Of a stretch of DNA of 64,000 nucleotides, positions 1 through 8,014 are shown piece after piece. A model generated the notes under the pieces. That model had not been told where the DNA came from and made no database searches. It worked only from the letters and a program-made list of their open reading frames with translations. A program made the position numbers and the translations under genes. How positions within the stretch are numbered: position 1 is the first letter of the stretch; each line of letters starts with the position of its first letter. Where the stretch lies: the NCBI RefSeq assembly GCF_900142215.1, contig NZ_FRAC01000032.1:1-64000 (forward strand). The letters are read 5' to 3'. Source of the stretch: Anaerocolumna jejuensis DSM 15929. GTDB taxonomy: Bacteria; Bacillota; Clostridia; Lachnospirales; Lachnospiraceae.

Positions 1-34
1 CCAATCATAAAAGAGTTAAATAAGACAATAAAAA

Positions 35-91
35 ATATATCTTCCGATTTGTTAGCCAGCTTTGGTCGGCAACTAACAAGGGAAGATATAT
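35..91. repeat. Long imperfect inverted repeat
   Basis: An 11-bp arm (ATATATCTTCC, 35-45) is repeated in inverse orientation at 81-91. Nested inside is TTGTTAG with CTAACAA, so the whole stretch can fold into one long stem-loop. No gene starts next to it. It could be the end of a transcript entering from the left, or a small repeat element. Confidence 0.5.
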
Positions 92-226
92 CCTACACAC
101 AGAAACGCACATCATTAAGCATTTTCCGATAGGAACAGTATACCAAAGGAAGTGATATCTGAAAAGAGTAAATTTCAAAAAAATAATTCACAGAAAGAAT
201 GGAAGTAGAATTCTTTTGGCCAAGGG

Positions 227-287
227 TTGTGGATAAAACTTCTGAAAAAGCAGAAACAATTCCAATAATCCCCTTATTTATCCACAA
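227..287. other. Inverted pair of DnaA-box-like 9-mers
   Basis: TTTATCCACAA at 277-287 contains the canonical DnaA box TTATCCACA, and its exact reverse complement lies at 227-237, 39 nt away. No dnaA, dnaN or AT-rich unwinding region is nearby, so this is not called an origin. A DnaA-binding or titration site is possible, as is a chance inverted repeat. Confidence 0.35.
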
Positions 288-320
288 TAGGAATTATTGC
301 AGAAATTAATGAAGTTTACC

Positions 321-598
321 TTTCAGAGCTGACCTGCTTCAGGAGAAATTGACATTGAGGAATTTGTGGGGTATAATCAGGATACAATTTATGCATCTGT
401 ACATACACAATCTTATAAGCATACTGTGAATACACAGAAGACAGCTGCGAAATATCCGGAAGGAGCCAGTGAGGGTTTCGTGTCTACTACCTGACATGGC
501 TTCCTGATAAGATAGGGATTCTGATAGATAGTGAAACCTATTTCACCTTCAAACCCACTGATTATAAAGTAAGAAATAAAAAGGTAATAAGGCAATAA
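321..598 (+). pseudogene. Decayed GH16 endo-beta-glucanase (C-terminal remnant)
   Basis: Reading 333-491 gives PASGEIDIEEFVG and then SVHTQSYKHT, which is the GH16 active-site block (catalytic EIDIE motif) of licheninases and laminarinases. The codon just before PASGEID is TGA (330-332), where the family usually has Trp, so it is probably a TGG to TGA mutation. The frame closes at a TGA at 492-494. Translation resumes one frame over at 485 with YYLTWLPDKIGILID, the next conserved GH16 strand, and ends at TAA 596-598. At least one nonsense and one frameshift lesion are therefore visible, and the 5' part is unrecognisable. The LacI-type regulator that follows may once have controlled this gene; that link is inference. 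Confidence 0.7.
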
Positions 599-666
599 AT
601 AAAAAAGTAACAAGAAAAAGGTGTTTCCTCAAGAATAATAAAGAAAAGGCGATTGGAGAAACCGTA

Positions 667-1668
667 ATGGTAACGATAAAGGATGTGGCCAAGGAAGCAG
701 GGGTAGCAATATCCACTGTGTCTAATGTACTCAATAATGTAGATGTAGTAAGCGAAGATACCCGCCAAAAGGTATTGGACGCGGCTGAAAAGCTCCACTA
801 TGTTCCAAATATGAACGCAAAATTTTTAAAATCGAATAAAAAGAACTCTATAGGCTTATTTTTAACCAGTATCCAGGGGGATTTTTATAAAGACCTGATT
901 CAGGCTGTACATTTACAGTGCAAGCTAAAAGGCTATCAGCTAAATATCTACATCAGCAATGAAAATACCAGTGAAGAAATCTATAGTATGATAATTTCCT
1001 CAGGAGTAGAGGGTGCGATTGTTTTAAATGAGCATTTATCCCAGGAGTATATTGACAGGCTTGCCATGGCCCACATGCCCCTTGTGTTTATTGACCGTGA
1101 ATACTGCGGGGAGCAGATGTCCAGTGTCATCATAGACAGCATGGAAGGGGCGACTCTTGCTATGGAATACCTGATAAAGCAGGGGCACAGAAGAATCGGC
1201 TTTTTCCACGGTATTTTTAATTTTGATGATGAATGCCGTTACAATGCCTATGAAAATGTATTAAAAAAATATAACCTTCCCATTGATGAATCCATAATCC
1301 TAAGGGCCTATTTTGAAGAAACCTTAGCTTACAGTGAAATGAGGGTTTTTTTACTAAAAGGAACGAAGCTTCCGGAAGCTTTCTTCTGTGCAAATGATGA
1401 GATGGCCTGGGGCTGCGTGAGAGCTCTTATGGAAGCAGGGATCAATGTGCCGGATGACATCAGTGTGGTAGGATTTGATGATAATGCAGTTGCCAGATAC
1501 AATACACCCGCTATTACTACCGTGCACAGTCCTGTGGCAGAGCTTGGTACTTATGCGATAACAGAACTTATACGTCTGATGCAAAGCGAAGAGCGGGTTC
1601 AGGGAGGGGTCTTCCGCCTGTCACCTGCCCTTGTACTCAGAGATTCCTGCAAGCTGCGCATAGGATAA
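667..1668 (+). CDS. LacI-family transcriptional regulator
   Basis: This 333-residue protein has the usual LacI/GalR length. Residues 2-50 form the helix-turn-helix and hinge (VTIKDVAKEAGVAISTVS, then the NMNAKFLKSN hinge helix region). The rest is a periplasmic-binding-protein-like effector domain ending in the conserved GFDDNAVARY and ITTVHSP blocks. It should repress a sugar-uptake or glycosidase gene and respond to a sugar. The ATG follows TTGGAGA at a normal distance. Its nearest upstream neighbour is a GH16 pseudogene, and downstream there is a terminator at 1783-1824, so no intact target gene sits beside it. The effector cannot be named from sequence. Confidence 0.93.
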   Translation: MVTIKDVAKEAGVAISTVSNVLNNVDVVSEDTRQKVLDAAEKLHYVPNMNAKFLKSNKKNSIGLFLTSIQGDFYKDLIQAVHLQCKLKGYQLNIYISNENTSEEIYSMIISSGVEGAIVLNEHLSQEYIDRLAMAHMPLVFIDREYCGEQMSSVIIDSMEGATLAMEYLIKQGHRRIGFFHGIFNFDDECRYNAYENVLKKYNLPIDESIILRAYFEETLAYSEMRVFLLKGTKLPEAFFCANDEMAWGCVRALMEAGINVPDDISVVGFDDNAVARYNTPAITTVHSPVAELGTYAITELIRLMQSEERVQGGVFRLSPALVLRDSCKLRIG

Positions 1669-1782
1669 TGACTGGAACAGAGGATGAATATAAGAAGGAA
1701 TAGGAATAGCAATTAGGAACAGCAATTAGGAACAGTAAGAAAATAATTAAGCAATCGAAAAAACCGAAAAAGCAACCGGAAA

Positions 1783-1824
1783 AGCAACCAGAAAAGCACA
1801 CCGCTTTCTGGCTGCTCTTTTTTT
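1783..1824 (+). terminator. Intrinsic terminator after the LacI gene
   Basis: A stem of AGCA plus CCAGAAA pairs with TTTCTGG plus TGCT around one mismatch, followed by a run of seven T. It lies 115 nt after the LacI stop codon and reads in the same direction. Confidence 0.75.
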
Positions 1825-1936
1825 GCAAAAAATTAATTGCATCTACCCCAAAAAAATCTGACTTCATATCGAATATACATATATAAGAGCATAAAACACA
1901 ACAGGGAGTAATCTGTCCAAAAAAGGAGCAAAGTCT

Positions 1937-2428
1937 ATGATTTACATTCCAGATATAAAGATAAGAATACGCACCATGGAATTTGAGAATAACCAGACGA
2001 TATTTGACTATCAGAATTCTCTTAAGGTGGAAGAACGAAGTAAAAAATATGTATTTAATGCAGAATTCAACGGAAAAACTGCCGGTTATATCACTCTGAA
2101 TTTAAACAGTGACAAAGGTCCGTTTGCATGGAGGGATATCCCTGAGCTGGAGGAATTGCATGTGTTTCCTGAATTCAGAGGACTGGGTGTCGGAAATATG
2201 CTATTGGATGCAGCAGAAGAGAAAGCAGCGGAAGTCAGTAATACCATAACGGTATGTGTCGGACTTCACAGCGGCTATGGCGTTGCACACAGAATGTATA
2301 TACGAAGAGGATATATGCCCGACGGCTCAGGAGTCTGGTATGAGGGCGAGCCCCTGAAACCCTATGCCAAATGCTGTAATAATAAAAATCTGGTGATTTA
2401 TCTGTTAAAAGAATTGAATAATAATTAG
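1937..2428 (+). CDS. GNAT-family N-acetyltransferase
   Basis: The 163-residue protein has the GNAT core. A beta-strand ELEELHVFPEFRGLGVG carries the acetyl-CoA pyrophosphate-binding R-G-L-G-V-G loop (about residues 78-89), and a later AHRMYIRRGY block matches the C-terminal motif in which family members often close the active site. It should transfer an acetyl group from acetyl-CoA to an amine or peptide substrate that cannot be predicted. A good SD (AAAAAGGAGCAAAG) precedes the ATG. It is monocistronic, and neither neighbour suggests a substrate. Confidence 0.85.
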   Translation: MIYIPDIKIRIRTMEFENNQTIFDYQNSLKVEERSKKYVFNAEFNGKTAGYITLNLNSDKGPFAWRDIPELEELHVFPEFRGLGVGNMLLDAAEEKAAEVSNTITVCVGLHSGYGVAHRMYIRRGYMPDGSGVWYEGEPLKPYAKCCNNKNLVIYLLKELNNN

Positions 2429-2553
2429 ATACTGTTACATAAGTACCATATTTTTATTATTTATCTGACATAAATAAATCACAAAATAGTAATAAATAAT
2501 CCGAAAGTCGGATAAAGGGAGGGATAGTCCTGAGAGAACTGGATCACCTGGCA

Positions 2554-3249
2554 TTGGAAGCATCTCAAAATGAAAATGTTTTAAATACTTTTATTGAACA
2601 GAATGAAAGAAATATTTTGCATATAGCATCAAAGGTTTCAGGGCATTACATTACAAAAAGTGACGATGAATGGGCAATTGCCTTAACTGCATTTGTCCAG
2701 GCAGTGAAGGAGTATGACGGAAAGAAGGGAAATTTTTTAAGCTTTGCCAAGCTGGTAGTGCAAAGGCGGCTAATTGATTATATCAGGCAGCAGAGTAAAT
2801 ACAAACCGGAATTGGCTGTAAATCCGGTTGCTTTTGACATGGAATCAGAGGAGGAAGAAAATAATACGGTTCGGTCTGCGGTTACTAAAAAATCTATGGA
2901 GTCCGGCAGGCAGGAAAGTCTGGCATTTGAAATCAGAACCGTTAACGAAAATTTAAAAGAATATGGCTTTTCTTTCTTTGATTTAACAAAATGCTCTCCC
3001 AAGGCCGCAAAAACGAAAATTGCCTGCGGGAAGGTCATAAATTTTTGTATTCAGGATTCCATGGCAGTAAAGGTTTTAAAAAACACGAAATTACTGCCTG
3101 TAAAAATTCTTGAGAAAAATACGAAGGTACCCCGAAAAATTATTGAGCGCCACCGAAAATATATAATAGCAGCCATAGTGATACTATCCGGAGAGTATCT
3201 TGAGCTTGCAGAATATCTTCGTTACATCAGAGAGGAGATGATACAATGA
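2554..3249 (+). CDS. sigI: RNA polymerase sigma factor SigI
   Basis: This is a SigI-type sigma factor of about 231 residues. The region-2 block (SDDEWAIALTAFVQAVKEYD...FLSFAKLVVQRRLIDYIR, residues 35-76) is typical of SigI. The C-terminal domain (residues 130-230) is the SigI-specific one, with a late KVPRKIIERHRKYIIAAIVI helix in place of a classical region 4. The next gene encodes an RsgI-type anti-sigma factor and overlaps it by 4 nt (ATGA), the standard sigI-rsgI arrangement. The start is uncertain: the strong SD (GGGAGGG, about 2517-2523) is far from the TTG at 2554 and fits a CTG at 2530 in the same frame. In clostridia SigI proteins control polysaccharide-degrading or heat-responsive genes. 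Confidence 0.85.
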   Translation: MEASQNENVLNTFIEQNERNILHIASKVSGHYITKSDDEWAIALTAFVQAVKEYDGKKGNFLSFAKLVVQRRLIDYIRQQSKYKPELAVNPVAFDMESEEEENNTVRSAVTKKSMESGRQESLAFEIRTVNENLKEYGFSFFDLTKCSPKAAKTKIACGKVINFCIQDSMAVKVLKNTKLLPVKILEKNTKVPRKIIERHRKYIIAAIVILSGEYLELAEYLRYIREEMIQ

Positions 3250-4757
3250 AATCTGTAGTAGTTGAAATAAGAGGTAAATTTGCAGCAGTACTGTCTGATG
3301 ATGGAAGCATAACAAAAGTTAGAAATAGAAATTATGCAGTTGGTCAGGAAATTCTGCCGGAAAAAGCGGCCTGTCATTCGAAAGCTGGTAATGAATCCGG
3401 TTTACTGCTAAAAGAAAAAGAAAAGGGTATGATCATGAAAAAATTACATATTACAAAAAAACTGGCAGTATGCGCTGCCTGTGTGGCATTCTTACTATTA
3501 TGTTCCGGTACCGGGATATGGGCATATGCATCACCGTATTCCTATGTCAGCCTGGATGTAAATCCTTCCATTTATTACACACTGAACCGTTTTGACCAGG
3601 TAATAAATGTGAAAGCAGTGAATGATGACGGAAAAATCATATTAGAAAAAATTAAAATATCAGGTTTGAAACATAAGTCTATTGAAAAAGCAATCCTAAC
3701 TACTGTAGAAAGAATTTCAAAAGAGGGTTATTTCACAAGGAACAATACCCCGGCAGTTACCGACTCTGCCGTTGAAAAACCGAATAGTACAAATACAGGA
3801 GCAAAAGTAGTTACCGGTTCAGCAATTTCCATAGACGGAGGAATTGTGATTACAGTTTCCAGCGGCAATGCAAAATTATCCCATGGACTTGTGAAGGATA
3901 TACGTAAGACAGTCAAAGCTTTTGTTAAGGAAAATAAGGAAAATGTGGAAGTTGAGGTCTCAAGCGTAGGGCTTGAACGCGTAAAGGAAGCAAGAGAGCT
4001 GGGAGTGACACCGGGTAAATTAAATCTGGTTGAAAAGCTAAAGCAAAGTGCGGCTGACCCTAATAGTATCAAGGTGGAAGAATGGCTGAATAAACCTGTA
4101 AAAGATATTATGAAAGAGATCAAGAAGAACAGAAAAGCAGCAGATTCTATTGCCAGGGCTGCTTCTGGTTCAACGGAAGAACAGACAAACGGAGAGGATA
4201 AATCTTCAGCAGCTAATGATTCCTCTGAGATGAAAGATTCTGAGAAGTCTAATAATGGCAAAGGCAGTAAAGAAAAAGGTAAGAAAGAAAAATCCAATAA
4301 GGGAAAGTCTAATAAAGGAAAATCCAATAAAGGAAGATATAAGAAAGAAAAGGCTAATAAAGAACAATCTGATAAGTATAAATATAATAAAGAAAAAGCA
4401 AATTATGATAACGACGATAATGAAAATGAACAATCTGATAAGGATGAAATGAAGAACCAAAAAGCTTCCCAAAAATCTGATGAAAAAGCACTGAAGAAGA
4501 AATCAAAAGAAGCAGACAAGGCAAAAAAGGAAAAAGAAAAACAGGAAAAAATGGAGGAAAAAGACCAGAATCAAAATGATAAGGATGAAGATGAAGGAAA
4601 ATCACATTCCAAAGAAGAGAATAAACAGGAAGAAAGTGATAAATCCAATGAAAATTCATCCGGCAGGTCTAAGAACGGCGAATCGGACAAAGGGAATTCA
4701 GGAAAGAATTCACAAAGCAGTGGATATGCTAAAACAGAGGACAGCGGTAACAGGTAA
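3246..4757 (+). CDS. rsgI: RsgI-type anti-sigma-I factor with charged repeat tail
   Basis: The protein is a 503-residue single-pass membrane anti-sigma factor. Residues 1-45 form the cytoplasmic RsgI_N domain (VVVEIRGKFAAVLSDDG). A transmembrane helix spans about 73-93. The conserved periplasmic block starts with YSYVSLDVNPSIYYTLNRFDQV. From about residue 300 onward the protein is very low in complexity and rich in Lys, Glu, Ser, Asn and Asp, including short KSNKG tandem repeats. No carbohydrate-binding or glycosidase module is present at the C-terminus, unlike many Clostridium thermocellum RsgI proteins. It should hold SigI inactive at the membrane. The signal sensed by the charged tail is unknown. 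Confidence 0.88.
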   Translation: MKSVVVEIRGKFAAVLSDDGSITKVRNRNYAVGQEILPEKAACHSKAGNESGLLLKEKEKGMIMKKLHITKKLAVCAACVAFLLLCSGTGIWAYASPYSYVSLDVNPSIYYTLNRFDQVINVKAVNDDGKIILEKIKISGLKHKSIEKAILTTVERISKEGYFTRNNTPAVTDSAVEKPNSTNTGAKVVTGSAISIDGGIVITVSSGNAKLSHGLVKDIRKTVKAFVKENKENVEVEVSSVGLERVKEARELGVTPGKLNLVEKLKQSAADPNSIKVEEWLNKPVKDIMKEIKKNRKAADSIARAASGSTEEQTNGEDKSSAANDSSEMKDSEKSNNGKGSKEKGKKEKSNKGKSNKGKSNKGRYKKEKANKEQSDKYKYNKEKANYDNDDNENEQSDKDEMKNQKASQKSDEKALKKKSKEADKAKKEKEKQEKMEEKDQNQNDKDEDEGKSHSKEENKQEESDKSNENSSGRSKNGESDKGNSGKNSQSSGYAKTEDSGNR

Positions 4758-4826
4758 CGTTAAATAAACAACGGTAAATACACTATAACGCAGTTTTAGA
4801 AAACCAAATAAAATCTCATTTATATG

Positions 4827-4867
4827 AAAAACAGATAGCCTGCTGTGATTTAGCAGGTTATCTGTTT
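4827..4867. terminator. Bidirectional terminator between rsgI and a coiled-coil gene
   Basis: A 17-bp stem (AAAACAGATAGCCTGCT with its complement, one G-U pair) and a 7-nt loop end in T-rich sequence on both strands. It separates the convergent genes rsgI (+) and the coiled-coil gene (-). Confidence 0.85.
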
Positions 4868-4935
4868 TTGATTATCCCGGCATAAAGGAATTTAAGGATG
4901 TCAGGAGGGGTTAATCAAATCACCCGCTCCGGCTA

Positions 4936-5874
4936 TCAGCTGTTTTTTATGATATTCTCCAGTTCCAGCTTTGCCTGGCTCAGGGAGCTTTCTGTAGAAC
5001 TCTTAAGGCTTTTTAGCTGGTTTAATACTCTGTCTACTTTTGTTTCCAGATCTGCGACGGCATCAATGGAAGAATTAATTTTTGACTGAACCATCCAATC
5101 AGAGAAGACCCCGTCAAAGAAGTAGTCTGCAAATTTCGTAAAACCATCTATCTGTACATTGATTTCTTCATCCATTTGAATATCCGCAAGCTCTGAATGA
5201 AATTGATGTAAAAGGGACTGAACTTCATTTATGGAGTCCTGGGCATCGTCAAGACGAGAGTGCTTAATAACATCACTTATCAGGCCGCCGCCCAATAAAT
5301 CATAGGTTCCCCAGCTATGGGCACTATCTAAGCTTTCTTCTGCTTCCCTTACTTTAGCAATTACTGAAGTGCCGGCTCCGATGGCCTCGTTAATTTCGGT
5401 AAGGTTTTTTTCACAGAAATGTATTTTTTCCTCGGCAGCTTTGATTTTACCGGAATTTTCAGGATCGCTTTCCGACAGCAGCCGGTACTTTTCTTCATAA
5501 AGCTTCCGATATGTACTTTCACAGCTTGAGAGGTTAACTCTCTCTTCTTCCAGGCTCCGTATAGTAAGCAGGAGAGCTGCAATCTGCTTTTCAGCTTCGT
5601 CAAGCTTTACCCTGGCTGCTGCAATTTCCTGATATTCTTTGGCTTCTTTTTTCTCCTTCTTGTTTAATAGTTCCAGAATCAGGTTATTTAAGCTTTTTTT
5701 AAACAAGCTGTTATAATCTTCTTCCTCTTTTAAAAACTGCTGTTTTAAATTGACCCTTTTGGATTCCAGTTCATTCAATTGTTTACGGCAGTCGGAAAGC
5801 TTACTGCCAAGATGCTTGTATTTGTCCATTCCCTGACGGCTTTCATCCAGCCTTTGATTCAGTTCTTCATACAT
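4936..5874 (-). CDS. Coiled-coil protein of unknown function
   Basis: I do not recognise a named family. The 312 residues are mostly heptad-rich helix: residues 1-60 and 75-165 are dense in Glu, Lys, Leu and Gln. A glycine-containing break follows (HSWGTYDLLGGGLISDVIKHSRLDDAQ, about 188-214), then a final coiled coil. There is no signal peptide or membrane segment, so it should be cytoplasmic. The ATG at 5874 has an AGGGAG SD. The break motif, with a short hydrophobic glycine turn between two coiled coils, is its only distinctive feature. It is transcribed alone and ends at the shared terminator. Confidence 0.7.
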   Translation of the reverse strand: MYEELNQRLDESRQGMDKYKHLGSKLSDCRKQLNELESKRVNLKQQFLKEEEDYNSLFKKSLNNLILELLNKKEKKEAKEYQEIAAARVKLDEAEKQIAALLLTIRSLEEERVNLSSCESTYRKLYEEKYRLLSESDPENSGKIKAAEEKIHFCEKNLTEINEAIGAGTSVIAKVREAEESLDSAHSWGTYDLLGGGLISDVIKHSRLDDAQDSINEVQSLLHQFHSELADIQMDEEINVQIDGFTKFADYFFDGVFSDWMVQSKINSSIDAVADLETKVDRVLNQLKSLKSSTESSLSQAKLELENIIKNS

Positions 5875-6005
5875 TTTTATAACTCCCTTTCTCCCAATAT
5901 GAAATCATATGCTTCCATCTGATAAATAGAAAGCACAATTATCATAACATGAAAAGATTAAAAATACATTAACTAACAGGAAGGATTCATTTAAATAAAA
6001 GAATA

Positions 6006-6042
6006 AAAGGTTGTTACAAGCTTTCACACTGTAACAACCTTT
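6006..6042. terminator. Terminator of the CBS-domain gene
   Basis: A perfect 13-bp stem (AAAGGTTGTTACA) with an 11-nt loop lies 9 nt beyond the CBS-gene stop codon on the minus strand and runs into T/A-rich sequence. Confidence 0.75.
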
Positions 6043-6050
6043 CACTTGTC

Positions 6051-6476
6051 TTAATGGAAATGATTTGGTCTGGAGATATCCCTTAAGGTATCCTCTGCAC
6101 TGTCGGAAAGAGCAGGTTCCAGAGAAATATCGCTTAAGGCTACAATTCCTACCAGAGAATTGTTCTCTACTATAGGCAGCCGCCGGATCTGTTCCCTGCT
6201 CATGATTTCGGCAGCATCCCTTACATTCATATCAGGGCTTCCAAGAGAAGGACTTTTTGTCATAACATCGGAAACCTTCTGGCTCTTCCAGTCCTGGCTT
6301 TCAGCAATACTGCGCAAGGTCAAATCACGGTCTGTAACAATACCGACAACCTTTTCATTATCGCATACGGGAATGGAACCAACATCATGCTGTTTCATTA
6401 ATTGTGCACATTTTTCTACACTATCGCTGCCGCTGACACATGCTATATCTGTTGACATAATATCTTTTACCTTCAT
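6051..6476 (-). CDS. Tandem CBS-domain protein
   Basis: The 141 residues are almost entirely a pair of CBS domains: residues 1-60 (VKDIMSTDIACVSGSDSVE and IPVCDNEKVVGIVTDRDL) and 68-125 (VSDVMTKSPSLGSPDMNVRDAA and LPIVENNSLVGIVALSDI). Stand-alone Bateman modules of this type bind adenine nucleotides (AMP, ATP, SAM) and act as sensors, often in stress responses; the partner is not evident here. The upstream region is unusual: the SD (GAAAGGAG) lies in a repeat element with a near-perfect palindrome (about 6492-6517) that recurs in front of nifN-B. Confidence 0.9.
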   Translation of the reverse strand: MKVKDIMSTDIACVSGSDSVEKCAQLMKQHDVGSIPVCDNEKVVGIVTDRDLTLRSIAESQDWKSQKVSDVMTKSPSLGSPDMNVRDAAEIMSREQIRRLPIVENNSLVGIVALSDISLEPALSDSAEDTLRDISRPNHFH

Positions 6477-6478
6477 TT

Positions 6479-6518
6479 AAACTCCTTTCGTAAATATCAA
6501 ATCCTGATTTGATATTTT
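6479..6518 (-). repeat. Palindromic repeat carrying a Shine-Dalgarno (copy 1)
   Basis: Read toward the CBS gene, this is AAATATCAAAT, a 4-nt loop, ATTTGATATTT, then ACGAAAGGAGTTT and the ATG. The same arrangement (palindrome, AGGAAAGGAGTT, ATG) occurs at 43819-43860 in front of nifN-B. Two unrelated genes thus share palindrome and ribosome binding site as one unit. Confidence 0.6.
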
Positions 6519-6521
6519 TAA

Positions 6522-7421
6522 ATGCGTTTGATTACCTTCAATCTTAGAATACCCATGCTGACGTTGTTTTATAATTGGATAATGAAGCTAAGTTATGTTA
6601 TAATACCAGCTGAATGGATTTTAAAAATTTATAAGAAATCATTATTAAAAAGGAGGTGGAAGATACTGCTGTCAGAAGTGACTTTTACTGTCGGACAGGA
6701 AGAACTTTCTGTCCGGATCATATATTCTAAGCGAAGGACCATCAGCCTTGAGATAAAGGCAGAAGGGACAATAAATGCCCGTGTCCCGGATTTTATACCG
6801 GATGCAGATATAAAAAAGCTCATTGAAGATAATAAATTAAAATTGTACAGAAAATATAAGGAATTTTGCCCGGAGGGTAAAAAAACAATAACAAAGGGCG
6901 GAAGCTATGATAAGTTATATTATAATGGTGCAGTGCTTCCCTTCGTATTAGGGGAAATAAAATTACTTCTTGTAAAAAAGGGCAGTAAGGATTCAGCCAA
7001 ACTTTACTATAGAAAGCATCCGGACGGGAGCAGGAGCCTTACGGTAGAGACCGGGTCTGAGGACAGCGTTTTAATCAGAGACAGTATCACGGACTGGTAC
7101 CGCAGGTATGCAAAGGAAACCCTGCTTAAAAAGACTGCTTATTACAGCAAAATAATGCAGACAGATTACCAAAGAATCACGGTAAGGGAGCAAAGAACCA
7201 GATGGGGCAGCTGCAGCAGCAAAGGGAATCTCAATTTTAACTGGAAACTTATGATGATGCCCGAGACAGTGATTGATTATGTAGTGGTTCATGAACTGGC
7301 CCATCGAAAGCATATGGATCATTCACCTGCTTTCTGGCGGGAGGTAGAAAAAATCCTGCCGGACTATAAAGATAGGAGATATTGGCTCAGGGAAAACGGA
7401 AGGAATTTTTCCTTCTATTAG
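6522..7421 (+). CDS. YgjP-like metallopeptidase domain protein
   Basis: The C-terminal half matches the YgjP/DUF45 (M48-related) family: RITVREQRTRWGSCSSKGNLNFNW, then VIDYVVVHELAHRKHMDHSPAFW, where HELAH plus a downstream His or Glu form the zinc site. The family is thought to be a zinc-dependent protease; substrates are unknown. The N-terminus is uncertain. The ATG at 6522 has no SD and its first 48 residues do not look like the family. A clear AAGGAGG at 6650-6656 points to translation starting near CTG 6666 or 6669, giving about 251 residues. The next gene begins shortly after and may be cotranscribed. Confidence 0.8.
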   Translation: MRLITFNLRIPMLTLFYNWIMKLSYVIIPAEWILKIYKKSLLKRRWKILLSEVTFTVGQEELSVRIIYSKRRTISLEIKAEGTINARVPDFIPDADIKKLIEDNKLKLYRKYKEFCPEGKKTITKGGSYDKLYYNGAVLPFVLGEIKLLLVKKGSKDSAKLYYRKHPDGSRSLTVETGSEDSVLIRDSITDWYRRYAKETLLKKTAYYSKIMQTDYQRITVREQRTRWGSCSSKGNLNFNWKLMMMPETVIDYVVVHELAHRKHMDHSPAFWREVEKILPDYKDRRYWLRENGRNFSFY

Positions 7422-7477
7422 CCAAAGAAATAGAAGGAGATTCTCTTTCTATGAACGAAAGAAATGGAGGACTTTTT

Positions 7478-7831
7478 ATGTTGTTTTTATGGTATCCCAA
7501 ATGTACAACCTGCCAGAAGGCAAAGAAATGGCTGGATGATAATCAGGTTAGCTATGAAGCAAGAGATATTAAGACGGATAATCCAACCTTTGAGGAAATC
7601 AAGGAGTGGCATAATAGAAGCGGGCTGCCCCTGAAGCGCTTCTTTAATACCAGCGGTCTGGTATATAAGGAAAAGGAGCTTAAGGACAAGCTGCCCGGTA
7701 TGACAGAAGAGGAGCAGTACGAAATTCTTGCATCGGACGGAATGCTTGTAAAACGCCCTTTGATTGTTGAAGAGAAAAAGGTACTGGTTGGCTTTAAACA
7801 AGAGGAATGGGCTGCCTTCTACGGAAAATAA
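7478..7831 (+). CDS. ArsC/Spx-family thioredoxin-fold protein
   Basis: The 117-residue protein starts MLFLWYPKCTTCQKAKKW, with the CxxC motif (CTTC) at the N-terminus of a thioredoxin fold. Near the end, LVKRPLIVEEKKVLVGFKQEEW contains the family's KRP and GF blocks. This is the ArsC/Spx/MgsR superfamily. In most Firmicutes such proteins are arsenate-reductase-like or act as redox-sensing RNA polymerase partners. No ars genes are adjacent, so arsenate reduction is not supported by context. The ATG at 7478 is chosen because GGAGG lies 8 nt upstream; the longer reading frame from 7382 overlaps the preceding gene and lacks an SD. Confidence 0.85.
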   Translation: MLFLWYPKCTTCQKAKKWLDDNQVSYEARDIKTDNPTFEEIKEWHNRSGLPLKRFFNTSGLVYKEKELKDKLPGMTEEEQYEILASDGMLVKRPLIVEEKKVLVGFKQEEWAAFYGK

Positions 7832-7952
7832 GAAGGAGAATGGGGATTTGATAAGCAGACAAGAAGAATTATGAATAAATTATAAGTATCCGAATGAAAA
7901 TGCCGGAAGAGAAGAGGCTTAAGGCGTTTAAGACATATTCGATATTACTCTA

Positions 7953-7999
7953 AAAGTACCATATCTTTTAATGAATTTATTTAAAAGATATGGTACTTT
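7953..7999. terminator. Bidirectional terminator
   Basis: A perfect 19-bp stem (AAAGTACCATATCTTTTAA and its complement) with a 9-nt loop separates the convergent ArsC-like gene (+) and beta-helix lipoprotein gene (-). Confidence 0.85.
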
Positions 8000-8014
8000 A
8001 TTTATTTCATTCTA

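Noticed and set aside
3728..4327. 199-codon minus-strand frame inside rsgI
   Set aside because: It is the antisense of the Lys/Glu/Ser-rich tail; its Leu/Phe/Ser composition results from base bias, and rsgI fits a known family.
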